Shown: piece by piece, positions 26,977 through 36,418 of the stretch
Layout: every line of letters begins with the position of its first letter
Position numbering within the stretch: position 1 is the stretch's first letter
From: an uncultured Bacteroidota bacterium
GTDB lineage: Bacteria; Bacteroidota; Bacteroidia; Flavobacteriales; Flavobacteriaceae
Direction: 5' to 3'
DNA length: 64,000 nt
Assembly: GCA_902584445.1 (NCBI GenBank)
Contig: CACHZY010000006.1
Coordinates: 1-64,000 of the forward strand
Position numbers and translations under genes: made by a program
The notes under the pieces: model-generated
Told to the model about the DNA's origin: nothing
The model's database searches: none
What the model saw: the letters and a program-made list of their open reading frames with translations, nothing else

Positions 26977-27543
26977 ATGTCTGTTTTTAAGAACATCACT
27001 TTATTAACGTTACTTTTTATCTCATGCAATAATAATGCTTTGATAAAAGATCCTAGTGCGGATAAGCTTATAGATTCTTTGTTCATTACTACTCCGGAAA
27101 ATGCAGTTAAGCTCACTCAGTTTACATCTGATTTTATTTTGAAAAATAAGATTGATCAGTGGCCAGACTTTATATTATTTAAAGAGTCTATGGAGGACTT
27201 GTCTAAACTAAATCCCAAGGGTGTTATTATTTTTTTATCAGAACTCTATAAGATCACAAAGCAATTACTACAGTCCCCTTTTCCGAAAACTTTTGATGGA
27301 CTTCCAATCTACAGCAGAATTAAAGTAGTCCAGACCCAAATAATTAAGTGTCATTTTTACGCATCTAATAATCAGAGTCAAAAATTAAATAATTCACTGG
27401 ATGAACTTTATTTGGAATACAATATTTTGTTGAGTCGTATGGTTAGTTTTGTTGAAGAGCGTGAGATTCCTCTAGATAGTTTTGGAAATAATATAATGAT
27501 TAATCACGATTCTAAAACATACCCTGCATTTTCTAAAAAATGA
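26977..27543 (+). CDS. hypothetical lipoprotein
   Basis: 188 residues. Lipoprotein signal peptide with lipobox LFISC (Cys ~17) followed by NNN, then a soluble, mostly helical domain with no recognised family (segments DKLIDSLFITTPENAVKLT, and YSRIKVVQTQIIKCHFYASN). It is directly downstream of cruF but has its own promoter box, so a carotenoid role is not implied. Its 3' end overlaps the convergent gene at 27504 by 40 bp, the largest overlap in the window. Confidence 0.72.
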   Translation: MSVFKNITLLTLLFISCNNNALIKDPSADKLIDSLFITTPENAVKLTQFTSDFILKNKIDQWPDFILFKESMEDLSKLNPKGVIIFLSELYKITKQLLQSPFPKTFDGLPIYSRIKVVQTQIIKCHFYASNNQSQKLNNSLDELYLEYNILLSRMVSFVEEREIPLDSFGNNIMINHDSKTYPAFSKK

Positions 27544-27944
27544 ATATTTTCTTGAATGACTTTAGCGATTTTTTCATTTTGATGTATCAAAATATCGTGG
27601 TTAGGATCAATTTCAAGAGCTTCCCCGTATAATTTAACTAACTTTTTATCTAATTCAATACATTTTTCCAAATGACCTTTTTTAATTATAGTGTTTGATG
27701 AAGCAACAATTTGCTCAAAATTTAATTTATTAATTACAAGATTGTCCATTTCAACATTCATTGATCTAAGTAAAGAGGCGACGTCTTGAAAAAATCGGTT
27801 TCTTAAAGTAGACTGCATATTAAAAAATCTTTTGTTCTGTGGAAGATTGAACCTGTCTGATGCTTTTAAATACTCTAACTTAGAGTTTTTTAAGAAAGTG
27901 AGAATTTTTTCAAGTTTGGCAATAAATTGTGTTTGGCTAGACAA
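27504..27944 (-). CDS. helical protein, possibly DUF2383/PA2169-like
   Basis: 146 residues, TTG start, predicted all-helical with no signal peptide. The pattern of long amphipathic helices with RFFNMQSTLRNRFFQDVASLLRSM and HLEKCIELDKKLVKLYGEAL recalls the ferritin-like four-helix DUF2383 group, but I see no clear metal-ligand set. The function is unknown. The last 13 codons overlap the 3' end of the convergent lipoprotein gene. Confidence 0.6.
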   Translation of the reverse strand: MSSQTQFIAKLEKILTFLKNSKLEYLKASDRFNLPQNKRFFNMQSTLRNRFFQDVASLLRSMNVEMDNLVINKLNFEQIVASSNTIIKKGHLEKCIELDKKLVKLYGEALEIDPNHDILIHQNEKIAKVIQENIHFLENAGYVLES

Positions 27945-27996
27945 ATATTTTTTTATTTAAAAGTAAATATTAAAGATGACTTCAAGATTAATAAGC

Positions 27997-28803
27997 TTAA
28001 TTTAATATTAACAAGTTTTCCACTTTAAACTGGTAATTTGTTAATTTTAAAAGTTTAGATGAGCTTATTTCGCCACGTATTTTACCTTTTTTTTCAAATT
28101 TTGGAGGAGCTAATTTTGCAATTTTTGAAATATTCGTATAATAATCCTTTCTTGTTGGATGGTATTGAGTAACCGCATTAAAAATTTCGTTACCATTCCA
28201 GTTTTCAGATAAATAAAGAGTAATACCCACAGCATCTTTTTGGTGTATCAAATTTATTGGAGACTTTGGATTAGGAAGATTTTGTTTCCCGCTAAGGGAG
28301 TATATCGGATGTCTCCCCGGGCCAATCAATCCTCCGAGTCTAACTATACAACTTTCAAAGGAAGGGTTCTCGAGTAATTTCTTTTCACACATTAAAATTT
28401 TTTTAGCGGAATTAGACATTGGATTTGTCTTGCTTTTTTCAGTAATATTTTCTTTCTGAAATCCATAAACTGATGTGCTACTAGTATAGATTACCTTTTT
28501 TATTCTAAAGTTTACAATTTTTTCAATTACACGCTCCATCATTTCTACATATTTTATATTTCGATTTTTTCGAAACATTGGAGGAATTGTAATTATTAGT
28601 AATTCTATACCATTGAAAAAACTATAATCCTCTATGATTTTTTCCTCAGTCACCTCAATTAGCATTGCTTTAAGTCCGTTTTTCGCAAAAAGACTTTGCT
28701 TTTCCCTAGAAGTTGTACTTACTATAACATTGTGATTATTTTCAGTATATTTTTTAGCCAAAACTGAACCTAACCACCCTGCCCCTAAAATTGCAATATT
28801 CAT
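27997..28803 (-). CDS. NAD(P)-dependent epimerase/dehydratase family protein
   Basis: 268 residues. Rossmann N-terminus MNIAILGAGWLGSVLAKKY, then VIYTSSTSVYGFQKEN, which supplies the Ser and Tyr of an extended SDR active site (the expected YxxxK is not obvious). It resembles the YeeZ group of uncharacterised nucleotide-sugar-epimerase-like proteins; the substrate is unknown. It stands alone between the 27504 gene and the divergent CBS gene. Confidence 0.8.
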   Translation of the reverse strand: MNIAILGAGWLGSVLAKKYTENNHNVIVSTTSREKQSLFAKNGLKAMLIEVTEEKIIEDYSFFNGIELLIITIPPMFRKNRNIKYVEMMERVIEKIVNFRIKKVIYTSSTSVYGFQKENITEKSKTNPMSNSAKKILMCEKKLLENPSFESCIVRLGGLIGPGRHPIYSLSGKQNLPNPKSPINLIHQKDAVGITLYLSENWNGNEIFNAVTQYHPTRKDYYTNISKIAKLAPPKFEKKGKIRGEISSSKLLKLTNYQFKVENLLILN

Positions 28804-28904
28804 TTAAAGCATAATTTTTCTTTAACAACGATATTCATAATTTTTTTAAAAATCAAGAGTAAGCTAAAAAAACCGTATATTTAAAATAAAGATATTAAAC
28901 AATT

Positions 28905-29369
28905 ATGCCTATCAAAAGTTTTCAAGGCCAGCAAGAGCAAAGAGTAAAATCTAAGGCTAAAACCTTATTGGTTGGAGATATAATGAGTAGGAACCTGATT
29001 GTTTTCAAGCCGAACGAAACTATACATGAAGTCATGAGTAAATTTATTAAATATCGTATTTCAGGAGGACCCGTTGTTGATGAAAAAGGAGATTTGATAG
29101 GAGTCATTTCTGAAGCTGATTGTATGAAGGAAGTTTCTGAAAGCCGCTATTTTAATCTTCCTATACTGGACAAGAGCGTAAGTAAATTTATGACTACAAA
29201 AGTGGATACTATTGATGCTTCTAGAACAATTTTTGAGGCAGCATCTAATTTTTTTAAAACTTCTCGAAGGCGGTTTCCAGTTTTAGATAAGGATAAGTTA
29301 GTCGGTCAGATTAGCCGTAAAGATATAGTGATTGCCACCTTAAACATGAAAAGCAATACTTGGCGTTAG
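28905..29369 (+). CDS. tandem CBS domain protein
   Basis: 154 residues with two CBS domains: VGDIMSRNLIVFKPNETIHEVMSKFIKYRISGGPVVD (~27-80) and VSKFMTTKVDTIDASRTIFEAASNFF (~95-150). A Bateman pair usually binds adenine nucleotides and regulates a partner; no partner domain is attached. It shares its stop bases with the convergent deacetylase gene (29366-29369). Confidence 0.9.
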   Translation: MPIKSFQGQQEQRVKSKAKTLLVGDIMSRNLIVFKPNETIHEVMSKFIKYRISGGPVVDEKGDLIGVISEADCMKEVSESRYFNLPILDKSVSKFMTTKVDTIDASRTIFEAASNFFKTSRRRFPVLDKDKLVGQISRKDIVIATLNMKSNTWR

Positions 29370-30265
29370 TAGATTTTTTTTGCTACTCGGTAGGTATTAG
29401 CGTGAGCTTCAATTATCAATTTAATATCTTTTGAGTAACCGCCTCCCATACTACATTGGACAGCAATATCCTCTTCGCGGCAAAGTTTTAGAACCATTTG
29501 GTCACGTTCTTTACAACCTTGTATACTGACCCCCAGACGACCTAAACGATCTGATTTTAAAATATCAACACCTGAAAGATAAAATATGAAATCAGGCTTA
29601 ACATTTTTCAGGAGTTTAGGAAGAACTTCTTTAAGTATTTCTAGATAAGTCTTGTCATTAGTTTTGTCTTCCAAGCCAATATCTAAATCACTTTTTTCTT
29701 TTTTAAAAGGGTAATTTTTTTTTCCATGCATTGAAAATGTAAATACTTGATCTTCTTTTTGAAATATTTCAGCGGTGCCATTACCTTGGTGTACGTCTAG
29801 ATCAATGATTAAAATTTTTTTTGCTAATTTTTTTTCTAACAAATATTGAGCTGCTATGGCTTGATCATTCAGTAAACAAAAAGCCTCGCCATGAGAAGAA
29901 AAAGCATGATGAGTTCCTCCTGCAATATTAAAAGCTATACCGCCCTTTAGAGCTTTTAAAGATCCTGATAATGTTCCTCCAGCGATTATAAACTCTCTAT
30001 CTATAAGTTGTTGGGAAATCGGGAATCCGATTTTTCTTATTTCTGCTTTTGTCAATTCTAAACCCTTTAAATGTTCTACGTAAACCTTATTATGAATAGC
30101 TGTAACAGAGTCATAATCAATTGAAGTAGGAGTGAAAAAATCTTCAGGTTCACACGTGCCTTCATGAATTAATTGTCTGTGAAGAAGTTCATATTTTTCC
30201 ATAGGAAAACGGTGGTTCTCAGGTAGTGGTAAAACGTAAATAGGATCAAAAGCTACAGGAATCAA
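29366..30265 (-). CDS. histone deacetylase-fold family protein
   Basis: 299 residues. Zinc hydrolase of the acetoin-utilisation / HDAC superfamily: catalytic histidines in FNIAGGTHHAFSSHGEAFCLLND, zinc ligands in IIDLDVHQGNGTAEIF and a third acid in YLSGVDILKSDRLGRLGVS. Bacterial members deacetylate small amines, polyamines or proteins; the substrate is not readable. It follows metG by 13 bp and is probably on the same transcript. Confidence 0.88.
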   Translation of the reverse strand: MIPVAFDPIYVLPLPENHRFPMEKYELLHRQLIHEGTCEPEDFFTPTSIDYDSVTAIHNKVYVEHLKGLELTKAEIRKIGFPISQQLIDREFIIAGGTLSGSLKALKGGIAFNIAGGTHHAFSSHGEAFCLLNDQAIAAQYLLEKKLAKKILIIDLDVHQGNGTAEIFQKEDQVFTFSMHGKKNYPFKKEKSDLDIGLEDKTNDKTYLEILKEVLPKLLKNVKPDFIFYLSGVDILKSDRLGRLGVSIQGCKERDQMVLKLCREEDIAVQCSMGGGYSKDIKLIIEAHANTYRVAKKIY

Positions 30266-30278
30266 TTAAAATATTTTT

Positions 30279-31967
30279 TTAAGTATTTAATTTCAATTTT
30301 TCGAGTTGTATTTTAATTTTATCATCTTCAATTTTAGAAAAAAGTAGTTCAGGTTTCCCCAAAAGCGTACCTGCCGTAATCAGAGGATTTTTACAAGTAG
30401 AAACTTCATCCCAACTTAAATCAATATTTAACATTGATTTCATTTTGATTGCAGTAAATGGTAGTAAAGGCTCACTTAATACAGTCAAGCATGCAGCAAT
30501 TTGCAAGGCTAAATTAATTATTGTTTCTACTCTTTCAGGATCTTCATTAATTAATTTCCAAGGTTCCTGGTCAGCCAAGTATTTGTTTCCCAATCGTGCT
30601 AGATTCATTAACTCTTGACTGTAAGCTCTGAAATGGAATTCCTCAATTTCTTTTTCTAGTTTTAGTGGAAATGTTTTTAAAGAAGTTAGAACTTCTTGAT
30701 CAATTTTGTTTAATGACCCAGCTTTTGGAACTTTACCTTTATAATATTTATGAGTTAAAACCATTACCCTGTTAATAAAATTTCCAAAAATAGCTACTAA
30801 TTCACTATTATTACGAGTTTGAAATTCTTTCCACGTGAAATCGTTATCTTTTGTCTCAGGCGCATTAGCAGTCAAAGTGTAACGTAAAACGTCCTGCTTA
30901 TCGGTAAAGTCCTCTAAAAATTCATGTAGCCACACCGCCCAGTTATTTGAGGTTGAAATTTTATTCCCTTCCAGGTTCAAGAATTCATTTGCAGGGACAT
31001 TTTCTGGTAAAATATAACTGCCTGCGTTTTTTAGAATAATGGGAAAAATTATACAATGAAAAACAATGTTGTCTTTTCCTATAAAATGAACCAGTTTCGT
31101 ATCTTGAGATTTCCAATAGGGCTTCCAGTCAATATTTTTTTTCTTTGCCCATTCTTTAGTCGATGAGATATACCCAATGGGTGCATCAAACCATACATAA
31201 AGAACTTTTCCCTCTCCACCCTCTACTGGAACAGGAATTCCCCAGTCCAAGTCACGTGTTACTGCTCTGGACTGAAGTCCATTATCCACCCAAGATTTAA
31301 CTTGACCATAGACGTTAGATTTCCAATCCTTTTTGTGTTGTTTCAATATCCAATCCTTAATGAAATCTTCGTATTGATCAAGAGGTAAAAACCAGTGTTT
31401 AGTTTTTTTAAGTATTGGTTGGCTTCCTGATAATTTAGATTTTGGACTTATTAAATCAGTAGAATTTAATGAACTACCACACGATTCGCATTGATCACCG
31501 TAAGCTTCTTCATTTTGGCAAATGGGACAAGTACCCACAACAAATCTATCTGCAAGAAATAATCTCACTTCAGGGTCATACAATTGCTTTGTTTCTTTAA
31601 TAGAAAACTTCGAATTTTCATGTAATTTGGTGAAAATTTCACTAGCTGTTTTATGGTGAACTTTCCTTGAAGTTCTTGAGTAATTATCAAATGAAATCCC
31701 AAAATCATCAAATGATTTCCGAATGATCCGATCATAATGATCTATAATTTGCTTAGGTGTTTTCTTTTCTTTTTTTGCTTTTATATCAATTGCAACACCA
31801 TGCTCGTCACTGCCGCAAATAAAGGCTACATCTCTCTTTTTCAGCCTAAGATATCTTACATATATATCGGCAGGGACATATACCCCAGCAAGGTGGCCAA
31901 TATGAATTGGCCCATTGGTATATGGTAGGGCAGCTGTAATGGTATAGCGTTTTGGCAGCTTAGACAT
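30279..31967 (-). CDS. metG: methionyl-tRNA synthetase, short form
   Basis: 562 residues. Charges tRNA-Met. Class I signature HIGH in [12 protein letters not shown], a four-Cys zinc knuckle [23 protein letters not shown] equivalent [14 protein letters not shown] and the anticodon-binding helical domain. Most Bacteroidota MetG proteins run to ~680 residues with a C-terminal tRNA-binding (EMAP-like) domain; this one stops before it, and the next gene starts 13 bp on, so nothing is left of the domain here. Confidence 0.95.
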   Translation of the reverse strand: MSKLPKRYTITAALPYTNGPIHIGHLAGVYVPADIYVRYLRLKKRDVAFICGSDEHGVAIDIKAKKEKKTPKQIIDHYDRIIRKSFDDFGISFDNYSRTSRKVHHKTASEIFTKLHENSKFSIKETKQLYDPEVRLFLADRFVVGTCPICQNEEAYGDQCESCGSSLNSTDLISPKSKLSGSQPILKKTKHWFLPLDQYEDFIKDWILKQHKKDWKSNVYGQVKSWVDNGLQSRAVTRDLDWGIPVPVEGGEGKVLYVWFDAPIGYISSTKEWAKKKNIDWKPYWKSQDTKLVHFIGKDNIVFHCIIFPIILKNAGSYILPENVPANEFLNLEGNKISTSNNWAVWLHEFLEDFTDKQDVLRYTLTANAPETKDNDFTWKEFQTRNNSELVAIFGNFINRVMVLTHKYYKGKVPKAGSLNKIDQEVLTSLKTFPLKLEKEIEEFHFRAYSQELMNLARLGNKYLADQEPWKLINEDPERVETIINLALQIAACLTVLSEPLLPFTAIKMKSMLNIDLSWDEVSTCKNPLITAGTLLGKPELLFSKIEDDKIKIQLEKLKLNT

Positions 31968-31978
31968 GAATTTTTTGT

Positions 31979-31986
31979 CAAAAATA
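31979..31986 (-). promoter_or_regulatory. probable -7 box (TATTTTTG) of metG
   Basis: Minus-strand TATTTTTG matches TAnnTTTG and ends 11 bases before the metG ATG. The leader is too short for a riboswitch. Confidence 0.45.
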
Positions 31987-32248
31987 AGAATTTTATTGCC
32001 CTGCTAAGAATTTTATTTGTGGACTAATAAATCTTTAGTAACAATCATTAATTCACTTTTTTTTCTAGTCATTAAATATATTTTTTGTGTTATGATTATA
32101 ATCTAGCAATACTTTTTGATATTTTACATATCAGTATGTTACTTACCTAAGGAGAATTATTCAATAGTAAATATTGCACAATGTAATCTACAGTACTTTT
32201 TGTGTTTTTCTAAATATGTTGTAAATCAAACATTTTGTTTTATTTAAT

Positions 32249-32256
32249 TAACTTTG
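32249..32256 (+). promoter_or_regulatory. probable -7 box (TAACTTTG)
   Basis: TAACTTTG matches TAnnTTTG and overlaps the first possible TTG start (32254). If used, the real start must lie downstream; TTG at 32281 fits. Confidence 0.45.
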
Positions 32257-32280
32257 ATTATAACAAATCAATCTAAAAAT

Positions 32281-32940
32281 TTGAAAACAATTGCTTCTCA
32301 AGTTTCGGAGTACGTTAAAACGAAACCTTATTTGTCCACTGCATTATCTCAAGGAATTATAAATTTGACATCACTTGCACGTCAAATACAACCTGAAATT
32401 GAAAAAGCTCTCAGAAAGCCAGCAAGAAGTGGTGCAATTGTAATGGCACTTAAAAGAATTTCAGATAATGAAGAATTTCTTTCTACATATCGTATTGTTA
32501 ATGTACTGCGCAATTTGGGAGATATTACAGTGAGATCCTCACTGACGGATTATTGTTTTAAATTAAGTGAGTCTTTGCTTTTGGCACAATCAAAATTTCT
32601 TACCGAAATCAAGGATAAAAAGGATGTGTTTTATACGTCTTCACGGGGGGTTGGAGAATCTAATATTGTGGTTAGCAGTAATATTTCGGGTTTATTGGAG
32701 GAATTTTTTGGACGTGAAATTTGTATTGATAAGCTAGATAATCTTTCCGCTATTACTGTTAAATTACCTACAGATAACGTAAAAATTCCAGGTATTTATT
32801 ATTTTATTTTTCAACGACTTTCATGGGAGGGAGTAAATATCAATCAAGTGATCTCGACTTCTAATGAGTTTACTATTTTGATGGATGAGGACTCTATAAA
32901 TGTAGCCTTTGAGGTAATTAAAAACTTAAAATCACTTTGA
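32281..32940 (+). CDS. ACT-like domain protein (annotated as aspartate kinase in relatives)
   Basis: About 219 residues. An N-terminal helical, winged-helix-like part (~1-75: YLSTALSQGIINLTSLARQIQPEIEKAL) is followed by a C-terminal ACT-type segment (~130-219: LDNLSAITVKLP, then VNINQVISTSNEFTILM). Relatives are sometimes called aspartate kinase, but no kinase domain is present. It may be a ligand-responsive regulator (inference). I choose TTG 32281 because the earlier TTG lies in a promoter box. It overlaps mfd by 9 bp at the 3' end. Confidence 0.7.
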   Translation: MKTIASQVSEYVKTKPYLSTALSQGIINLTSLARQIQPEIEKALRKPARSGAIVMALKRISDNEEFLSTYRIVNVLRNLGDITVRSSLTDYCFKLSESLLLAQSKFLTEIKDKKDVFYTSSRGVGESNIVVSSNISGLLEEFFGREICIDKLDNLSAITVKLPTDNVKIPGIYYFIFQRLSWEGVNINQVISTSNEFTILMDEDSINVAFEVIKNLKSL

Positions 32941-35900
32941 TTTTAATATAATTTCTAACCTTTTATGTAGAGCTTTAATAGAATCAATATGATCAATTAA
33001 TACAACTAATCTAAGGCCTTTTCGGGTTTGTTTTTCTTTTATTTTGAATGATTGAGAATTATTTTGAACAGCTAATAGAATTTTTTTAAAAACTTTAGAT
33101 TTGAAAAATTTACTTTTTTGATCAGCCAAAAAGTAGGCCACACACTTTTTATTTTTTACAATTAATCTTTCTAGCCCCAATTGAGATGCAAGCCATTTTA
33201 AACGGATAGTATTCAATAATTCTATACCCTGAGGTGGAATTTTACCGAACCGATCTTCCATATTTTTTTTGAACCTGTCCAGTTTTTCTTCATCTTTTAT
33301 GTTACTCAATTCATTATATAAGGCCAAACGCTCACTAACTACATTGACATAATCGTCAGGTAATAAAAGTTCAATATCTGTATCAATTTGAACTTCTTTT
33401 ATATAGTTTATTTTGTCAATGGTTTCTTTTTTGTCGAATAGGGTTTTAAATTCATTCTCCTTCAATTCATCAATTGCTTCCTCTAGAATTTTTTGGTAGG
33501 TTTCAAATCCAATTTCGTTTATAAACCCACTCTGTTCCCCACCTAATAAATCCCCTGCTCCCCTTATCTCTAGATCCTTCATGGCAATATGCATACCTGC
33601 TCCCAGCTCAGAATATTGCTCAATTGCTTTAATTCTTTTTTGCGCATCTGAAGCCAATGCAGTTAGTGGGGGGGTTATAAAGTAACAGAAAGCTTTTTTG
33701 TTACTTCTGCCTACCCTCCCCCTCATTTGGTGAAGATCGCTTAGTCCAAACCTTTGTGCATCATTTATAAAAATGGTATTAGCATTGGGGACGTCCAATC
33801 CGTTTTCAATTATAGTTGTAGCGATTAAAATATCGTATTTTCCTTCCATGAACCCTAGCAAGGTTTTTTCTAATTTATTTCCTTCCATTTGCCCATGACC
33901 AATTGTAACTCTAGCATCCGGGACCAATCGTTGTATCATACCGGCCACTTCCAAAATATTTTCTACACGATTGTGGATGAAAAAAATTTGTCCTCCTCTT
34001 TGTAATTCATATTGAATTCCATCTCGGATAAAGGACTCATTAAACCTTACTATATCACTTTCAATGGGATAGCGATTTGGTGGGGCTGTAGCAATTACGG
34101 ATAAGTCTCTTGCTGCCATTAAGCTGAATTGTAATGTTCTAGGGATTGGAGTGGCAGTTAGGGTCAAGACATCTACATTGGTTTTTATATCCCTTAATTT
34201 TTCTTTTACTGCAACTCCAAATTTCTGTTCCTCGTCAACAATTAAAAGTCCTAAATCTTTAAATTTTACGGATTTATTTACTAATTGATGGGTACCAATT
34301 AATATATCAATCTTCCCTTGTTCGAGCTCTTCTAAAATTTTTTTTCGATCTTTTGGAGATCGGAATCGATTTAAATAATCAACCCTAACTGGAAAGTCTT
34401 TCAACCTTTTGGAGAAAGTATTTTGATGTTGAAATGCCAATATGGTTGTTGGGACCAAAACTGCTACTTGCTTACTATCATCTACTGCTTTAAAAGCAGC
34501 TCGAATCGCAACTTCAGTTTTTCCAAACCCTACATCTCCACAAATCAATCGATCCATTGGCTTACTGTTTTCCATATCGGTTTTTACTGCGGCTGTAGTC
34601 TTACTTTGATCAGGGGTGTCTTCAAAAATAAAGGAAGCCTCCAGTTCTAATTGGAGGTAACTATCTGGGGGAAAAGCGTGACCTATTTTCTCTCTTCTTT
34701 TGGCGTAAATTTTGATAAGGTTAAAAGCGATATCCTTTACCTTGGATTTGGCTTTTTGTTTTAAAATTTTCCAAGCTTTAGATCCGAGTTTATACAGTTT
34801 AGGAATATGCCCTTCTTTACCGTTAAACTTAGTAATTTTATGAAGTGAGTGAATACTGAGATAAAGAATATCCCTATCTCCATAGTTAAGTTTTATTGCC
34901 TCTTGTTGAACGCCTTCTACGTCGATTTTTTTTAATCCACCAAACTTTCCTATTCCGTGATCAATATGAGTGACAAAATCACCAATTTTAAGGTTTGTCA
35001 ATTCTTTGAGGGTAAGTATTTCTTTTTTAGCGACTGAGGAACGGATCTTATATTTATGATAGCGTTCAAAAATTTGATGATCCGTAAAACAGGCAAGCTT
35101 TGCTTCTAAATCTTCAAAACCCTCATAAAGTGAACATAACCCGGTCTTATAATGAATAGTACTTTCATTTTCCTCAAAAATATCATTTAGACGTTTTATT
35201 TGAGACTCATTGGAGCAAAAAATAAAATTTTCAAATCCAGACTTATGGTTGTCATTTAAAATTTGAATCAGTCTGTCAAATTGCTTATTGATTGATGGTT
35301 GGGGACTTTGCTTAAAGCTTATTTTTTCATGGTAGTTAAACTTTTCGGAACTATTTATCAACAGTAAGGATTTGTTTTCCAATTCATCAATCAAACCTTG
35401 TTGGTTTAAAAATAAAGTTTCTGGGGGATATTGGATGGTGGTTTCAAGAGTTTCAAACTGTTTTTGCGCTTTTTTAAATAAATTTCCAAGACGATCCAAA
35501 CAAATATCGAGTTGGTTGATTATCAATCCGCATTCATCAGAAAGGGACTCTATTATCGACTTTCTTTTATCTCTAAATGAAATCTTTGAAGTGTTAGGCA
35601 ATATATCTATTTTAGAAAGACTGCTTATAGAGAGTTGAGTATTGACATCAAAACTCCTTAGGCTTTCAATTTTTTCATCAAAAAACTCTATCCGGTATGG
35701 GTGTTGGTGAGAAAATGAAAATACATCTATGATACCTCCTCTAACAGAAAATTCCCCCGGTTGTGTGACGAAATTCACTCTTTCAAAATCATATTCAAAT
35801 AAGGTCTCATTGATGAAATCTAAGCCTATATTTTCTCCTAGTTTCAGAGGTAAGGTTTTTCTTTTAAGTGTTTTTTGAGAGATTACTTTTTCAAACAAGG

Positions 35901-36300
35901 CTTCCGGATAGGTAACAATAATTTTCTTTTTTTTATTGTTACCTAATTTCTTAAGTACCTCAGAACGTTGCAATACATTCGCATTATTAGTAGCTTCAGG
36001 ACGATACGCTTCACGGTAGCTAGCGGGAAAGTAAAAAACCTGAGTTGTATTCAATAACTGTTCTAGGTCATTGAAATAATAAGCAGCTTGCTCAGCGTTA
36101 TCCATTACTAAAAGTAGGTTAAGATCAAGTTTATGGAAGGCTGTAACTAATCTAAAACTTAAGCCTGATCCTACAATTCCTTTAATTAGGGTACAAGTTT
36201 TTTTTAAAAGTGCCTTTTCAATGGCCTTTTGCGAAGAGGTTTGAGAAAATTTATCAAACAGTTGTTCGATAATTATATTTTTTACTAAAGATACTATCAA
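32932..36300 (-). CDS. mfd: transcription-repair coupling factor
   Basis: 1122 residues. Removes stalled RNA polymerase and recruits UvrA. N-terminal UvrB-like region (GSGLSFRLVTAFHKL, YFPASYREAYRPEA), RNA polymerase interaction domain (FVTHIDHGIGKFGGLKKI), then RecG-type translocase motifs: GDVGFGKTEVAIRAA, VPTTILAFQHQ, IVDEEQKFGV, TATPIPRTLQFSL and NDAQRFGLSDLHQMRGRVGRS. Slightly shorter than the ~1150 of E. coli. The convergent neighbour overlaps its end by 9 bp. Confidence 0.96.
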   Translation of the reverse strand: MIVSLVKNIIIEQLFDKFSQTSSQKAIEKALLKKTCTLIKGIVGSGLSFRLVTAFHKLDLNLLLVMDNAEQAAYYFNDLEQLLNTTQVFYFPASYREAYRPEATNNANVLQRSEVLKKLGNNKKKKIIVTYPEALFEKVISQKTLKRKTLPLKLGENIGLDFINETLFEYDFERVNFVTQPGEFSVRGGIIDVFSFSHQHPYRIEFFDEKIESLRSFDVNTQLSISSLSKIDILPNTSKISFRDKRKSIIESLSDECGLIINQLDICLDRLGNLFKKAQKQFETLETTIQYPPETLFLNQQGLIDELENKSLLLINSSEKFNYHEKISFKQSPQPSINKQFDRLIQILNDNHKSGFENFIFCSNESQIKRLNDIFEENESTIHYKTGLCSLYEGFEDLEAKLACFTDHQIFERYHKYKIRSSVAKKEILTLKELTNLKIGDFVTHIDHGIGKFGGLKKIDVEGVQQEAIKLNYGDRDILYLSIHSLHKITKFNGKEGHIPKLYKLGSKAWKILKQKAKSKVKDIAFNLIKIYAKRREKIGHAFPPDSYLQLELEASFIFEDTPDQSKTTAAVKTDMENSKPMDRLICGDVGFGKTEVAIRAAFKAVDDSKQVAVLVPTTILAFQHQNTFSKRLKDFPVRVDYLNRFRSPKDRKKILEELEQGKIDILIGTHQLVNKSVKFKDLGLLIVDEEQKFGVAVKEKLRDIKTNVDVLTLTATPIPRTLQFSLMAARDLSVIATAPPNRYPIESDIVRFNESFIRDGIQYELQRGGQIFFIHNRVENILEVAGMIQRLVPDARVTIGHGQMEGNKLEKTLLGFMEGKYDILIATTIIENGLDVPNANTIFINDAQRFGLSDLHQMRGRVGRSNKKAFCYFITPPLTALASDAQKRIKAIEQYSELGAGMHIAMKDLEIRGAGDLLGGEQSGFINEIGFETYQKILEEAIDELKENEFKTLFDKKETIDKINYIKEVQIDTDIELLLPDDYVNVVSERLALYNELSNIKDEEKLDRFKKNMEDRFGKIPPQGIELLNTIRLKWLASQLGLERLIVKNKKCVAYFLADQKSKFFKSKVFKKILLAVQNNSQSFKIKEKQTRKGLRLVVLIDHIDSIKALHKRLEIILKSK

Positions 36301-36418
36301 TTCCAGTTTATTATTAAAAAAACATTTTCCAAAGCAAAGTTTTTCAGTTGATAACTCATAATAAAACCTTTTCAGTTTACACTTTCAAAGTGCTATTTTT
36401 AATTTATAAAACTTTAGT

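Noticed and set aside
30266-30279. Frameshift truncating metG
   Set aside because: The next gene begins 13 bases downstream, so no remnant of the missing C-terminal domain can be hidden by a frameshift.
31968-32248. Possible riboswitch in the gap before metG
   Set aside because: A -7 box 11 bases before the metG ATG leaves no room for one, and no aptamer-like conserved core is visible.
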